NCBI RefSeq assembly: GCF_037176765.1
Contig: NC_090025.1
Coordinates: 93,703,006-93,767,005, forward strand
Direction of reading: 5' to 3'
Length of the DNA: 64,000 nt
Source: Anolis sagrei
Lineage: Eukaryota; Chordata; Lepidosauria; Squamata; Anolidae
Part shown: piece after piece, positions 43,474 to 55,815 of the stretch
Numbering within the stretch: position 1 is the stretch's first letter
How the letters are laid out: every line of letters begins with the position of its first letter
Program-made: the position numbers and the translations under genes
The notes under the pieces: model-generated
What the model saw: only the letters and a program-made list of their open reading frames with translations
Told to the model about the DNA's origin: nothing
Database searches by the model: none

Positions 43474-46400
43474 CGAGCCTCTTTCCCAATAGCATTACAG
43501 CAGAGTTTAGTTTTATACTTGTTTATATGGGGTAGTGATTTTAATCTTGGATTAGCATATCAGGGTCTAAAGCCTCACTTAGACTAAGAAACATTTTCAT
43601 CTGTAGCCTTCATTTCATAATGTCTCTTATTTTAGAAAATGATTTGGCTTGCTGAAAACCTCACAAAGGCTGAATCTACACTACCATATAGTCCAGCTCA
43701 AAGCAGATATTCTAGATTTTATATGGCAGTTTAGAAGGGGCCAAAGAGTACATTTCTTGGAGTATGGACTGGTTTGATCTTCATTTCTAGTTCAATATTA
43801 TTATTTTCATTAAATTCGTTTCTAGTTCATTATTATTATTTTATTTTATTAAAGTCAATTAAATATAATTCAATTTAATTAATGGAATATTAGAATATTC
43901 AATGCTAGTTCAGTATTATTGGTCAAAGCTATTAAACCTCTGAGGACCTCCTGTTTGCTGATGTCTTGGGATCAATTCTGGACTAGTTATGTGCTGCTGC
44001 ACTTCGGGGCTGTATTCTTATAGCCATCCCCTGCCACTCGTTGCTGTGGCCCACATGGGGGTTCTGTGTGGGAGGTTTGGCCCAATTCTATCGTTGGTGG
44101 GGTTCAGAATGCTTTGTGATTGTCGGTGAACTATAAATTCCGGCAACTACAACTCCCAAATGTCAATATTCTATTTTCCCCAAACTCCACCAATGTTCAC
44201 ATTTGGGCATATTGAGTGTTCTTGTAGAGTTTGGTATTCTTGTAGAGTTTGGTCCAGACCCATCATTGTTTTAGTCCACAGTGATCTCTGGATGTAGGTG
44301 AACTACAACACCAAAACCAAAGTTCAGTGCCAACCAAACCCTTCCAGTATTTTCTGTTGGTCATGGGAGAACTGTGTGCCAAATTTGGTTCAATTCCATC
44401 ATTGGTGGGGTTCAGAATGTTCTTTGATTGTAGGTGAAACGAACATTACATTTTTATTTATATACACTAGCCGTCCCCTGCCACGCATTGCTGTGGCCCA
44501 CATGGGGGTTCTGTGTGGGAGGTTTGGCCCAATTCTACCGTTAGTGGGGTTGAGAATGCTCTGTGATTGTAGGTGAACTGTAAATCCCAGCAACTACAAC
44601 TTCCAAATGTCAAGATTCTATTTTCCCCAAACTTTACCAGTGTTCACATTTGGACATATTGAGTATTCGTGTAGAATTTGGTCCAGATCCATCATTGTTT
44701 GTGTCTATAGTGATCTCTGGATATAGGTGAACTACAACTCCAAAACCAAAGGACACTGCCACCAAACCCTTCCAGTATTTTCTGTTGGTCATGGATGAAT
44801 TGTGTGGCAACTTCAATTCTATCGTTGGTGGGGTTCAGAATGCTCTTTTATCATAGGTGAACTATAAATCCCAGCAACTACAACTCCCAAATGACAAAAT
44901 CCATTTTTTGAGTGAAGGACATACATTGAGTTGTTAGGTGTCTTGTGTCCAAATTTGGTGTCAATTCGTCCAGTGGTTTTTGAGTTATGTTAATCCCACA
45001 AACGAACATTACATTTTATATAGATTTCCTTGTGTAATGTAATTTGTCTAAAGTCACTGTTAAGGTAAGGAGCCTCATGATATTTTTGGTCCAAATGACA
45101 GAATATTTGCATTGTAGATCATCTGTGTTAAAAGGGAACTTGGATGGCTGGTTGGATGAGAAAAGGCCATACATGTTTCTGTTTGTCTTCATTTATAGAT
45201 CACTGAAAAGAATGGAAAACTAAGCTATGAAATAGATGGAAAACTTGTTTCCCCAGAAGATGTTGCAAAATTGATCTTCACTAAGATGAAAGGTGCAGTG
45301 CTCCAATGTAATACGGTTTTCCCATACTTGAAAAAGGTGGTGAGGATTTCCTTTTACTCACTATATTGTTCCTTTCTATATGTAGAAACTGCTCAGTCAG
45401 CTTTGGGTTCCGATGTCAACGACACTGTTATCACCGTACCGTTTGATTTTGGAGAGAAGCAGAAAAATGTCCTTGGGTGAGTATTGGCCTGAATTAAGGG
45501 AAGCCATTGCTGGCTAAGCCTTATAGTTCTGCCATTGGATTCAGGATTCCAACAAACCATAAATCTGTGATTATCTGGCTTTTTCTCAATCACTTAGGCC
45601 CCTTCCACACAGCTGTTTAAAATCCATATTGAACTGGATTATATGGCAGTGTGGACTCAGATAATCCAGTTCAAAGCAAATATTGTGGATTATCTGCTTT
45701 GATATTCTGGGTTATATGACTGTGGAAGGGCCCTTGGACGTTAATTCCTTGTTTTTCTCTATCCAACACACTAGGCTTGGTTGATCAAGAAAAAAAATGG
45801 TTCTAAACTCATTTCGTATACTAAACTGGCGGTTCGATTTTGAAATTATTTCCGAAATTTTCTTGAAAAAAAAGATTGGAAATATCAGGAAATACGAATG
45901 GAAGGTGCCCCTCCCTCTCTCCAGAACCATTAAAATCTCCGGATGTTGGTGAACTACAATTCCCAAACTCAAGGTCTATGCCCACCAACCCCTTCTAGTG
46001 TTTTCTGTTGATCATGGGAGTTCTGTGTCCCAATATTGGTTCAGTTCTATCATTGGTGGAGTTCAGAATGCTCTTTGATTGTGGGTGTACTATAAATGCC
46101 AGCAACTACAACTCCCAAATGACAAAATCAATTTTTTCAGTGAAGGACGTACATTGGGTTGTTAGTTGTATTGTGTCCAAATTTGGTGTCAATTCCCTCA
46201 GTGGTTTTTGAGTTCTGTGAATATCACAAACGAACATTACATTTTTTATTTATATAGATTACTGATATTATTTATTTATTTCATTTTAACCCCCACCTTT
46301 CTCCCAATTTAGGGACTCAAGGCAGCTGACTAGTTAACTTCTATCAACTTGCTACAAATATATTTGCTAATTGGCACTGAGTCAAGATACAATAGTTACT

Positions 46401-47712
46401 TTTTGCAATTTAGTCCTGTGAAGCAATATACTGATTTCTAACCATCATGTTTTTATCGCAGTGAAGCTGCAGTGGCCGCTGGGCTTAACGTTCTTAGGAT
46501 GATTCATGAACCATCTGCAGCTCTGCTGGCTTATGGAATTGGCCAAGATTCACCCAGTGGGAAGAGGTAACAATATATGCATAGTATAATCCTAATCATA
46601 TTTATACAGTAGTAAGATTCATTGGGACAATCTCATTATTAAAAATGTCCAGATGGACACTTGGCCTTCCGTATCCACAGGTTCAGTCATTTATGGATTG
46701 GAAATATTCAAAAAAGCAAATCTTGGTTTTGTCATTTTATACAAGGCAACAGTTTTATTACAGTATTATTTATATTTACTGTGTGTGTGTATACACGCAC
46801 ACATATACACACACATACATAATGCATAAATAAATATTAGAAATATATATAGTAACCTATGGATGTGAGAGCTGGACTGTAAGAAAGGTTGAGTGAAGAA
46901 AGATACAACACTTTTGAACTGTGGTGCTGGAGAAAAATTCTGAGAGTGCCTTGGACGCAAGAAAATCAAACCAGTCCATACTCCAAGAAATAAACCCCAA
47001 CTGCTCACTAGAGGGAAGAATATTAGAGGCAAAGATCAAGTACTTTGGCCACATAATGAGAAGACAGGAAAGCTTGGAGAAAACAATGATGCTGTGGAAA
47101 ATGGAAGGAAAATGGAAGAGGGGTCGACCAAGGGCAAGATGGATGGATGGTGTATCCTTGAAGTGACTGGCTTAACTTTGAAGGAACTAGGGGTGGCCAC
47201 AGCTGCTAAAGAGCTCTGCCGTGGACTGGTCCATGAGGTCACAAAGTCATAAGTGACTGAATGAATAAACAACAACAAAAACTATCTATATATATGTTAA
47301 GAATATGTGAGTGTTTTGATTAACTGTATTGTAGTTTTCAAAGTTAATGATTATGTGCTTAGTAATGTAATGCTTTGTAATGCAATGTTCCGGAGATTAT
47401 AATGCCTGTGTGGAAAGAGTTAACTGTATCGTGAAGGCGGAGTCGTAAATCTCAGTGCGGAAAGTGTTGTACGCTGTCTAGCGTCAAGAGCATCGTAAGT
47501 CATCACGTCACTGAGGAATGTGGGAGTGTGCCGTATTCTGGATTGCAATGAAAAACCAAGCCATGTAGATGTTTTTTGTTTTCTTGTTCTGCTTATTTCT
47601 AGTGTCAATATGTTTTGCGTGAAATAAACTAGGTTTTTAGACAAGAAGATGTGTTTCAGTGCCTTGCTGTGCTGAGATCATCGCCGCTCCATTAACAGAG
47701 TGTGTGTGTGTG

Positions 47713-47759
<47 letters not shown>

Positions 47760-48244
47760 TGAGTATCCATGGATTTTGGTATCCACAGAGTCCTGGAACC
47801 AGACCTCCATGGATACTATATGCCTTGTTATGGATATTTAAATGATTGAATATAAGCTTAGCTGAGGTCCAGAAACTGCAGTGATCTGCTGTTATTGTAT
47901 TTCCAAGGGATGTTTGTCCAGGTTCAATAGAACCTTTGCTGCATGTTTTTTGCTTTAGGATTTTAAAATCTCAGCAGCATCCCCTCAAAGAATAAACAAC
48001 TTGGGATATGTTGCTTTAAAAACAAGAATTAAAACCAGAATGTGGGAATGCTGCTTTTTTTTTTTTTACCTTGGCAAGTTTCTGAAAGTATTGGCTATTG
48101 TAATTTCTAGTTTGAGAATTTGTCTGATTTTTTTTGTATTATTTTTTGTATTATTGCTGTTGTTGTTATTGTTGTGTTTGGGCTCGGCCTCATGTAAGCT
48201 GCACCGAGTCCCTCGGGAGATGGTAGCGGGGTACAAATAAAGTC

Positions 48245-48276
<32 letters not shown>

Positions 48277-51200
48277 GCATGCTGTGTGTGACATGTCATC
48301 AAAATGGAGATATAATTTTCCCCCATCTCTTACCAATGTCTAATTCAGTGGTTCTTAACTTGTGGGCCACAACCTAGAAGTAGGCCGCAAGAACTAAAAT
48401 CCAGTCTGTGAACCCTCTTTGTCTTTATTTTATTTATTTCTGCTCCTTTCTACAGAGCTGACCAGTCCCAACCCTTTTGGTACTAATGTTAGAAAGTGGT
48501 CCCTGGTCAAGTGGGTCCTGGTAAAAAAAAAAAAAGGTTGTGAACCACTGGTCTAGCTGAATTAAATACCAGGAATAACTTCAAAACCTTTGTCTGGAGT
48601 TGCCATTCAATCCAGTCCCACTAATCCTGCTGATTTATTATGAATACTAGCTGTCCCCTGCCACGCATCGCTGTGGCCTCGTCTGGTGATCTGGAAAATA
48701 AAGTAATGAGAAAGTGTTGGTTTCTTGTTGTTTCTTTGTCATTGATGTGGTTTGCCTACTCTGGAATATCCAAATATATAATTGTCCTTCTTTAGAGGTC
48801 CCTTTCAAATCTATGATACTATATCTGTGTGTGTCTATAATATATATCTATGGCTGGATGGCTCTTTGTCAGGAGGGCTTTGATTACGTTTTCTTGCCCT
48901 GGTGAAGGGAGTTGGACTGGATGGCCTTAAGGCAGCATTTCGGTTGGTCATGGGAGTTCTCTGTGGGAAGTTTGGCCCAATTCTCTCGTTGGTGTGGTTC
49001 AGAATGCTCTTTGATTGAACTATAAATCCCAGTAACTACAACTCCCAAATGTCAATGTCTATTTCCCCCAAACTCCATCTGTGTTCATATTTGGGCATAT
49101 GGAGTATTTGTGCCAAGTTTGGTCCAGATCCATCATTGTTTGAGTCCACAGTGCTCTCTGGATCTAGGTGAACTACAACTCTCAAACTCAAGGTCAATGC
49201 CCACCAAACCCAATGGCCACGTTTGGTTCAATTCCATCATTGCTGGAGTTCAGAATGCTCTTTGATTGTTGGTGAACTATAAATCCCAGCCACTACAACT
49301 CCCAAATGACAAAATCTAATTTTTTGAGTGGACATACATTGGGTTGTTAGGTGCATGCTGTCCAAATTTGGTGTCAATTCATCCAGTGGTTTTTGAGTTA
49401 TGTTAATCCCACAAACAAACATTACATTTTTATTTATATGGATTTAAGATAAAGATGTTTGCTATACGCCATTTCTGCTGCAAATGGTATTACATTAGTC
49501 CTTTCCAAAAGTTTTTAAATGTATAAATTTTAACCAACACTTGAGGCCATGCAACTGAAATGTCTGTTAAAACCAATCTTTCATCCTTTACTATGTTCTT
49601 CAGATGCCATGGTTATTCTGAAAAATTGTTAATATAAATATTGCTATTGACAAGTCATTAGCACATTGATCTTAGTTTTCTTTCTTTCTTTCTTTGTGCA
49701 ATTTGAAGCAATGTGTTAGTTTACAAACTTGGAGGAACATCCCTTTCAATCACAGTTATAGAAGTGAACAGTGGCCTGTACCGTGTCCTTTCCACCAACA
49801 CAGATGACAGTATAGGAGGGATCTGTTTCACAGAAGCCTTAGCACAGCATCTAGCTTCTGAATTTCAGAGGTAAGCTTCCTAAAATAAAAATCATACAAT
49901 GTTTTGTAAATATATATTACACAGACCAACCCAAAAAAACCCCCTTTTTCTTGGTGTCTTGGCTTTTAGACCTCTTCCTAAAAACATGCCCTAAAACCAA
50001 AAACAAGGTAATTTGGGGTGCTTATTTAGAAAATTGCATTGAGTAGACTGCATCAGCTATAGTTTCTTAGATATGGTTATAAGATTTTCTATGGACAAAA
50101 AGATGGTGACTAGATGGCATATGTTCTGTATCTTAAGAACTAGAGCTGATAGGGAAAACTGGTGCAATTTTTAGAATCGCTAGGCCATATGTAATAATAA
50201 TAATAATAATAACAACAACAACAACAACAACACCACTTTATTTATACCCCGCTACCATTGTGCATGTAGCAGGGCTCAGGTTGCATTGCAGCAGGTGGTC
50301 AGTGGTTTGCTCTTCTCCACACTCGCATGTCGTGGATTCCACTTTGTAGCCCCATTTCTTAAGATTGGCTCTGCATCTCGTGGTGCCAGAGCGCAGTCTG
50401 ATCAGCGCCTTCCAAGTCGCCCAGTTTTCTGTGTGCCCAGGGGGGAGTCTCTCAACCATTGATTGAGGTTCTGGGTTTGAGCCTGCCACTTTTGGACTCT
50501 AGCTTGCTGAGGTGTTCCAGCAAGTGTCTCTGTAGATCTTAGAAAACTATTTCTTGATTTAAGTCGTTAACGTGCTGGCTGATACCCAAACAAGGGATGA
50601 GCTAGAAATGTCACTGCCTCGGTCCTTTCACTATTGGCTGCTACTTTCTGGCGGATGTCAGGTGGTGCAATATCAGCTAGACAGTGTAATTTCTCCAGTG
50701 GTGTAGGGCGCAGACACCTCGTGATAATGTGGCATGTCTCATTAAGAGCCACATCCACTGTTTTAGTGTGGTGAGATGTGTTCCACACTGGGCATTCGTA
50801 CTCAGCAGCAGAGTAGCATAGCATAAGGGTAGAAGTCTTCACTGTGTCTGGTTGTGATCCCCAGGTTGTGCCAGTTAGCTTTCGTATGATATTGTTTCTA
50901 GCACCCACTTTTTGCTAGATATTCAGGCAGTGCTTCTTGTAGGTCAGAGCACAGTCCAGAGTGACTCCCAGGTATTTGGGTGCGCTGCAATGCTCCAGTG
51001 GGATTCCTTCCCAGGTAATCCTCAGAGCTCGGGATGCTTGCCTGTTCTTAAGGTGGAAAGCACATGTTTTAGATGGATTAGGGATCAGCTGGTTTTCCCT
51101 GTAATAAGCAGTAAGAGCACCTAGAGCTTTGGAGAGCTTCTGTTCAACCATCTCAAAGCTCCCTGCTTGAGCGGTGATGACACGATCATCAGCATAGATG

Positions 51201-54200
51201 AAGTTCTCTGTCCCTTTTGGCAGTGGCTGGTCATTTGTGTAAATGTTGAACATGGATGGAGCAAGCACGCTCCCCTGAGGCAGGCTGTTCTTCTGTTTCC
51301 GCCATCTGCTTCTCTGGCCCTGTTATTTATATTTGTTATTTATAAAATACCTTTTCTTACTGGGGATGTTTGGGGGGGGGGGGCAAAACAGATTAATAGC
51401 ATTTCAGTGGGGAAATTGCTTTGAGATAAGGGCATTTTGAGTTAAGAGCTCGGTCGTGGAATAAATTAAACTCTTAACTCAAGTTATCACTGTATAGGCA
51501 AATCCATGTATTCCAAAAAACAAAGAACTCTGAAAAACATCTGGGCCCAAGTATATTAGATAAGGGACAGTCAGCTTGTATTGCAAATGAACATTTGTTG
51601 CCATACTTTGAAATCCTTTAATTCAGTAGTTCTCAACCTGTGGGTCCCCAGGGTGTTTTGGCCTACAACTCCCAGAAATCCCAGCCAGTTTACCAGCTGT
51701 TAGGATTTCTGTGAGTTGAAGGCCAAAACATCTGGGGACCCACAGGTTGAGAACCACTGCTTTAATTGATATTGAGAAAGAAATCCTAATCACATTGAAA
51801 GTAAACATCAAACCAACTTGCTCTCTTCTCAGTAAGCACAGCCTTAGCTGGTTTCCAAGACGAGCAGTGCATGCTATTTGGCAAAATTGTAGGATCTAGT
51901 TAGTGTTTCTAAACTTGTAAGGTTGATCAGTAATACACTGTTTCTGGTATATAATTGTTAAGTGTTTTACTGGAATGTATGCTTTGTAAGACTCACGGTG
52001 TGTTTTAATTTCTATTGGACAACATATTGAGTCTGGTTCAATATACACAAATGACTATGTAGATTCTCTATGATGGTTGTAATTATATATATATCTCTTT
52101 CAAAACCCAAACAGGTCTTACAAATATGATGTGACAGGAAACCCCAGGGCCATGATGAAGCTCATGAACAGCGCAGAAGTTGCAAAGCACTCTTTATCTA
52201 CACTGGGAAGTGCAAACTGCTTTGTCGATTCCCTCTATGAGGGTCTAGATTTTGATTGTAATGTTTCCAGGTAAATTAAAATGTTATAGAGTGTTTGGGT
52301 TCCAACTTTTCACCTTAACTTTTCCATGACACTTCTGTAGTGACATTCGTAGTCCCTGTTACATGTAGACTGCAGATGAGAGGCAAATGTATGTATGTAT
52401 GTATTTTTATTCTTTACAATTTAGCTGGTAAATCGCCTAGAGCATCTTGGATGGAGGGCGATTAATAAGTAATTAAATGATGATGATGAAATCAAGATAA
52501 TATTTGAATAAATGTGATAAAGCAATATTTTGTAGCTGTATTCAACTTCTCCTTTTTTTAAAAAATGAATATGTCTTTTCAGGTTAACCTTTGTGAAATT
52601 GATAGCTATAACTACTGCTGGGGTCCTCAAACTTTTTAAACAGAGGGCTAGGTCACAGTCCCTCAAACTGTTGGAGGGCTGGATTATAATTTGAAAAAAA
52701 CACATGAATGAATTGCTATGCACACTGCACATATTTTATTTATAGTGCAAAAAACACTTAAAAACAATACAATAATTAAAATGAACAATTTTAACAAATT
52801 TAAACTTATTAGTATTTCAGTGGGAAGTGTGGGCCTGCTTTTGGCTGATGAGATGGGATTGTTGTTGTTGTTGTTGTGTGCTTTCAAGTCGTTTCAGACT
52901 TAGGTTGACCTTGAGTGAGGGTCGGGTAAATGACCTTGGAGGGCCGGCTCCGGCTCCCAGGCCTTAGTTTGAGGACCCCTGCTCATAATATTGATCCTTA
53001 TGAAGGCAGAGTCGAGTGGAAGTTCATAAGACCTATCAATATTTGGAGCTTGTTTCAAATCTATCTGAATAAATTTTGTAGGAATAGTAGGGGATAAAAA
53101 AACATACTGAAGATATGCATTCTTTTGCTGGAAAATCATAGAATCATAGAGACCTCATGGGCCATCCAGTCCAACCCCCTGCCAAGAAGCAGGAATATTG
53201 CATTCAAATCACCCCCGACAGATGGCCATCCAGCCTCTGTTTAAAAGCTTCCAAAGAAGGAGCCTCCACCACACTCCGGGGCAGAGAGTTCCACTGCTGA
53301 ACAGCTCTCACAGTCAGGAAGTTCTTCCTCATGTTCAGATGGAATCTCCTCTCTTGTAGTTTGAAGCTATTGTTTTGCGTCCTAGTCTCCAGGGCAGCAG
53401 AAAACAAGCTTGCTCCCTCCTCCCTGTGGCTTCCTCTCACATATTTATACATGGCTATCATATCTCCTCTCAGCCTTCTCTTCTTTAGGCTAAACGTGCC
53501 CAGCTCCTTAAGCCACTCCTCATTGGGCTTGTTCTCCAGACCCTTGATCATTTTAGTCGCCCTCCTCTGGACACATTCCAGCTTGTCAATATCTCTCTTG
53601 AATTGTGGTGCCTATTTCTCAAGCCCTTACCAAATGATTTGATACATTATGATAGTTTTGATTTGTGCGCAATATTCTACTCCTAGCCAACAATATGCTG
53701 CCATCTAATAACTCATTTTTCAAGTTTTGAAGATTTGCTACCTTTTATAAACAAACTCCAAAGCTGTGTTCCAAGTTACGCTTAAAAAAACCGAAAATGC
53801 CTTCTCAGTTCAAGCTGTTTATAGGTTCGTCTTCATGAAATTGACATATATGATTCTACTGCATAGTTTGATTTCATAATATTGATTGTTGTGTGAAGGC
53901 AGGATATAGCGAAAGGACATCAGTATGGTCTTGCATTTATTTTGAAGTATGTACTATATACCATGCTCATATTTGTTGGTGATTGTTTGGTGATTTGTTT
54001 GTATTGCTTCAGTTGACTTAGGCCCCTTTTACACTGACATATAAAATCCAGATTATCTGCTTTGAACTGGATTATATGGCAGTGTAGACTTGTACAATCC
54101 AGTTCAAATCAGATAATATAGATTATCTGCTTTGATAATCTGGATTATATGACAGTGTAGAAAGGCTACTGGAATAGCGATCATATTATAACAGGGTGTA

Positions 54201-55772
54201 CTGGGTTGTTGTAGGTTTTCCGGGCTATATGGCCATGTTCTAGAGGCATTTTCTCCTGACGTTTCACCTGCATCAGGAAAAAATGCCTCTAAACATGGCC
54301 TATAGCCCAAAAAACCTACAACAACCCAGTGATTCCGGTCATGAAAGCCTTCGACAATACAGGGTGTACTATTGGGTTGTTTTATAAACATTTACTAGAG
54401 AAAAGGAACAGTGTGCATTTTCTTATTTTGCTTTTTAAAAATCCCAACAGGGCCAGATTTGAACTTATTTGCTCTGCACTTTTTCACAAGTGCATAGAAG
54501 CAATTAAAAAACTCTTGCAGCAAGCTGGACTTACAGCAGATGATATCCATAAGGTAACGACACAAATAATTCTATATATTTCTAAGACACCTATTTATTT
54601 TGTTGACTATTTAGGAATACCACAAAGCAGAATTGATCTGGATGAGTTATTTCATGTTGATAAAGTTTTGAAAAACCATTCAGAGCTCGCATCCAGTTGC
54701 TAGACTCGAATAAAATACATTTTTCATTAAATCAGTGAAGCATTTGTGAGTCTCAACATACCAAGTTCGGTATGGACAAAGTTACCCAAATTAGTTAGGT
54801 TACCTAGCAGTTAGTAACTTATGTAAGGATATATTTTATGTGAAACACTAGACATTGCTGACTATTTAATTTATTATTTACAGTATTTATATACCGCCTT
54901 TCTCACCCCTTTGGGGACTCAAAGCGGATTAATAAAGCAATTAATAAATGGGATCCATATTGTGCAGAATTACTGGTGTGGTTGCTTGTTACTTTTTTTT
55001 AGGGATGTAAATGGTCAACTTTTCTGTAAGGGCCCGTGGCCTGAGTCCCCTTTTATTTATTTACTTATTTATTTACTATATTTGTAAATATTCTTCTCAA
55101 CCCTCAGACGACTCAGGGCAACAATTCGATGCCCAAGAACATCATTTAAAACATTAATACATAGTATAAAACCAAACAAAAGTAATAAAAATATAAGCTA
55201 ATTGAAAACATGATCAATCTCTTCATCCAGTCATTCCAAGTTCCTATGTCTTTTACATTGGATTTTCATGACAGACTTGTTGCATTTTTGCAGTGAGGTG
55301 CTATTTCTAATCTTATTGCTCAGAATTAATTCGCTCTTTATGTATAAAAGTTTCATTGGAGCCCAGAAATATTCTGAGATCTGTTGACCGTTCATTTTCA
55401 GGCCCCTTCTACACTGCCATATAAAATCCAGATTATCTGCTTTGAACTGGATTATATGGCAATGTAGACTCATATAATCCAGTTCTAAGCAGATAATGTG
55501 GATTATCTGTTTTGATAATTTGAATTAGATGGCAGTGTAGAAGGGGCCTTAATGATTTGGTTAGGTGTAGCACATAGCCATTGAACATATCTTGCCAGAA
55601 ATCTTGACTCTTACATGTGCATGTAAGATCCTAGATTCTGATTAACCGCTGCTCTGAGATCAGAGTCAAGAGAGAACCAGGAAGGCAGTTCCATCTTGCC
55701 TCCTGCACTGTGCTTATAATATAATACAATATAATGTATATACATATAATATTGATAATATAATAATGTAAC

Positions 55773-55815
<43 letters not shown>

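Noticed and set aside
45293-45385. Retained 93-bp intron 5 as coding sequence
   Set aside because: The open frame passes through, but human homology joins exon 5 to exon 6 exactly at GT-AG sites.
54554-54703. Extension of HSPA14 exon 10 beyond its donor
   Set aside because: The phase-0 donor AAG|GTAACG joins exon 11 exactly; the open frame beyond is chance.
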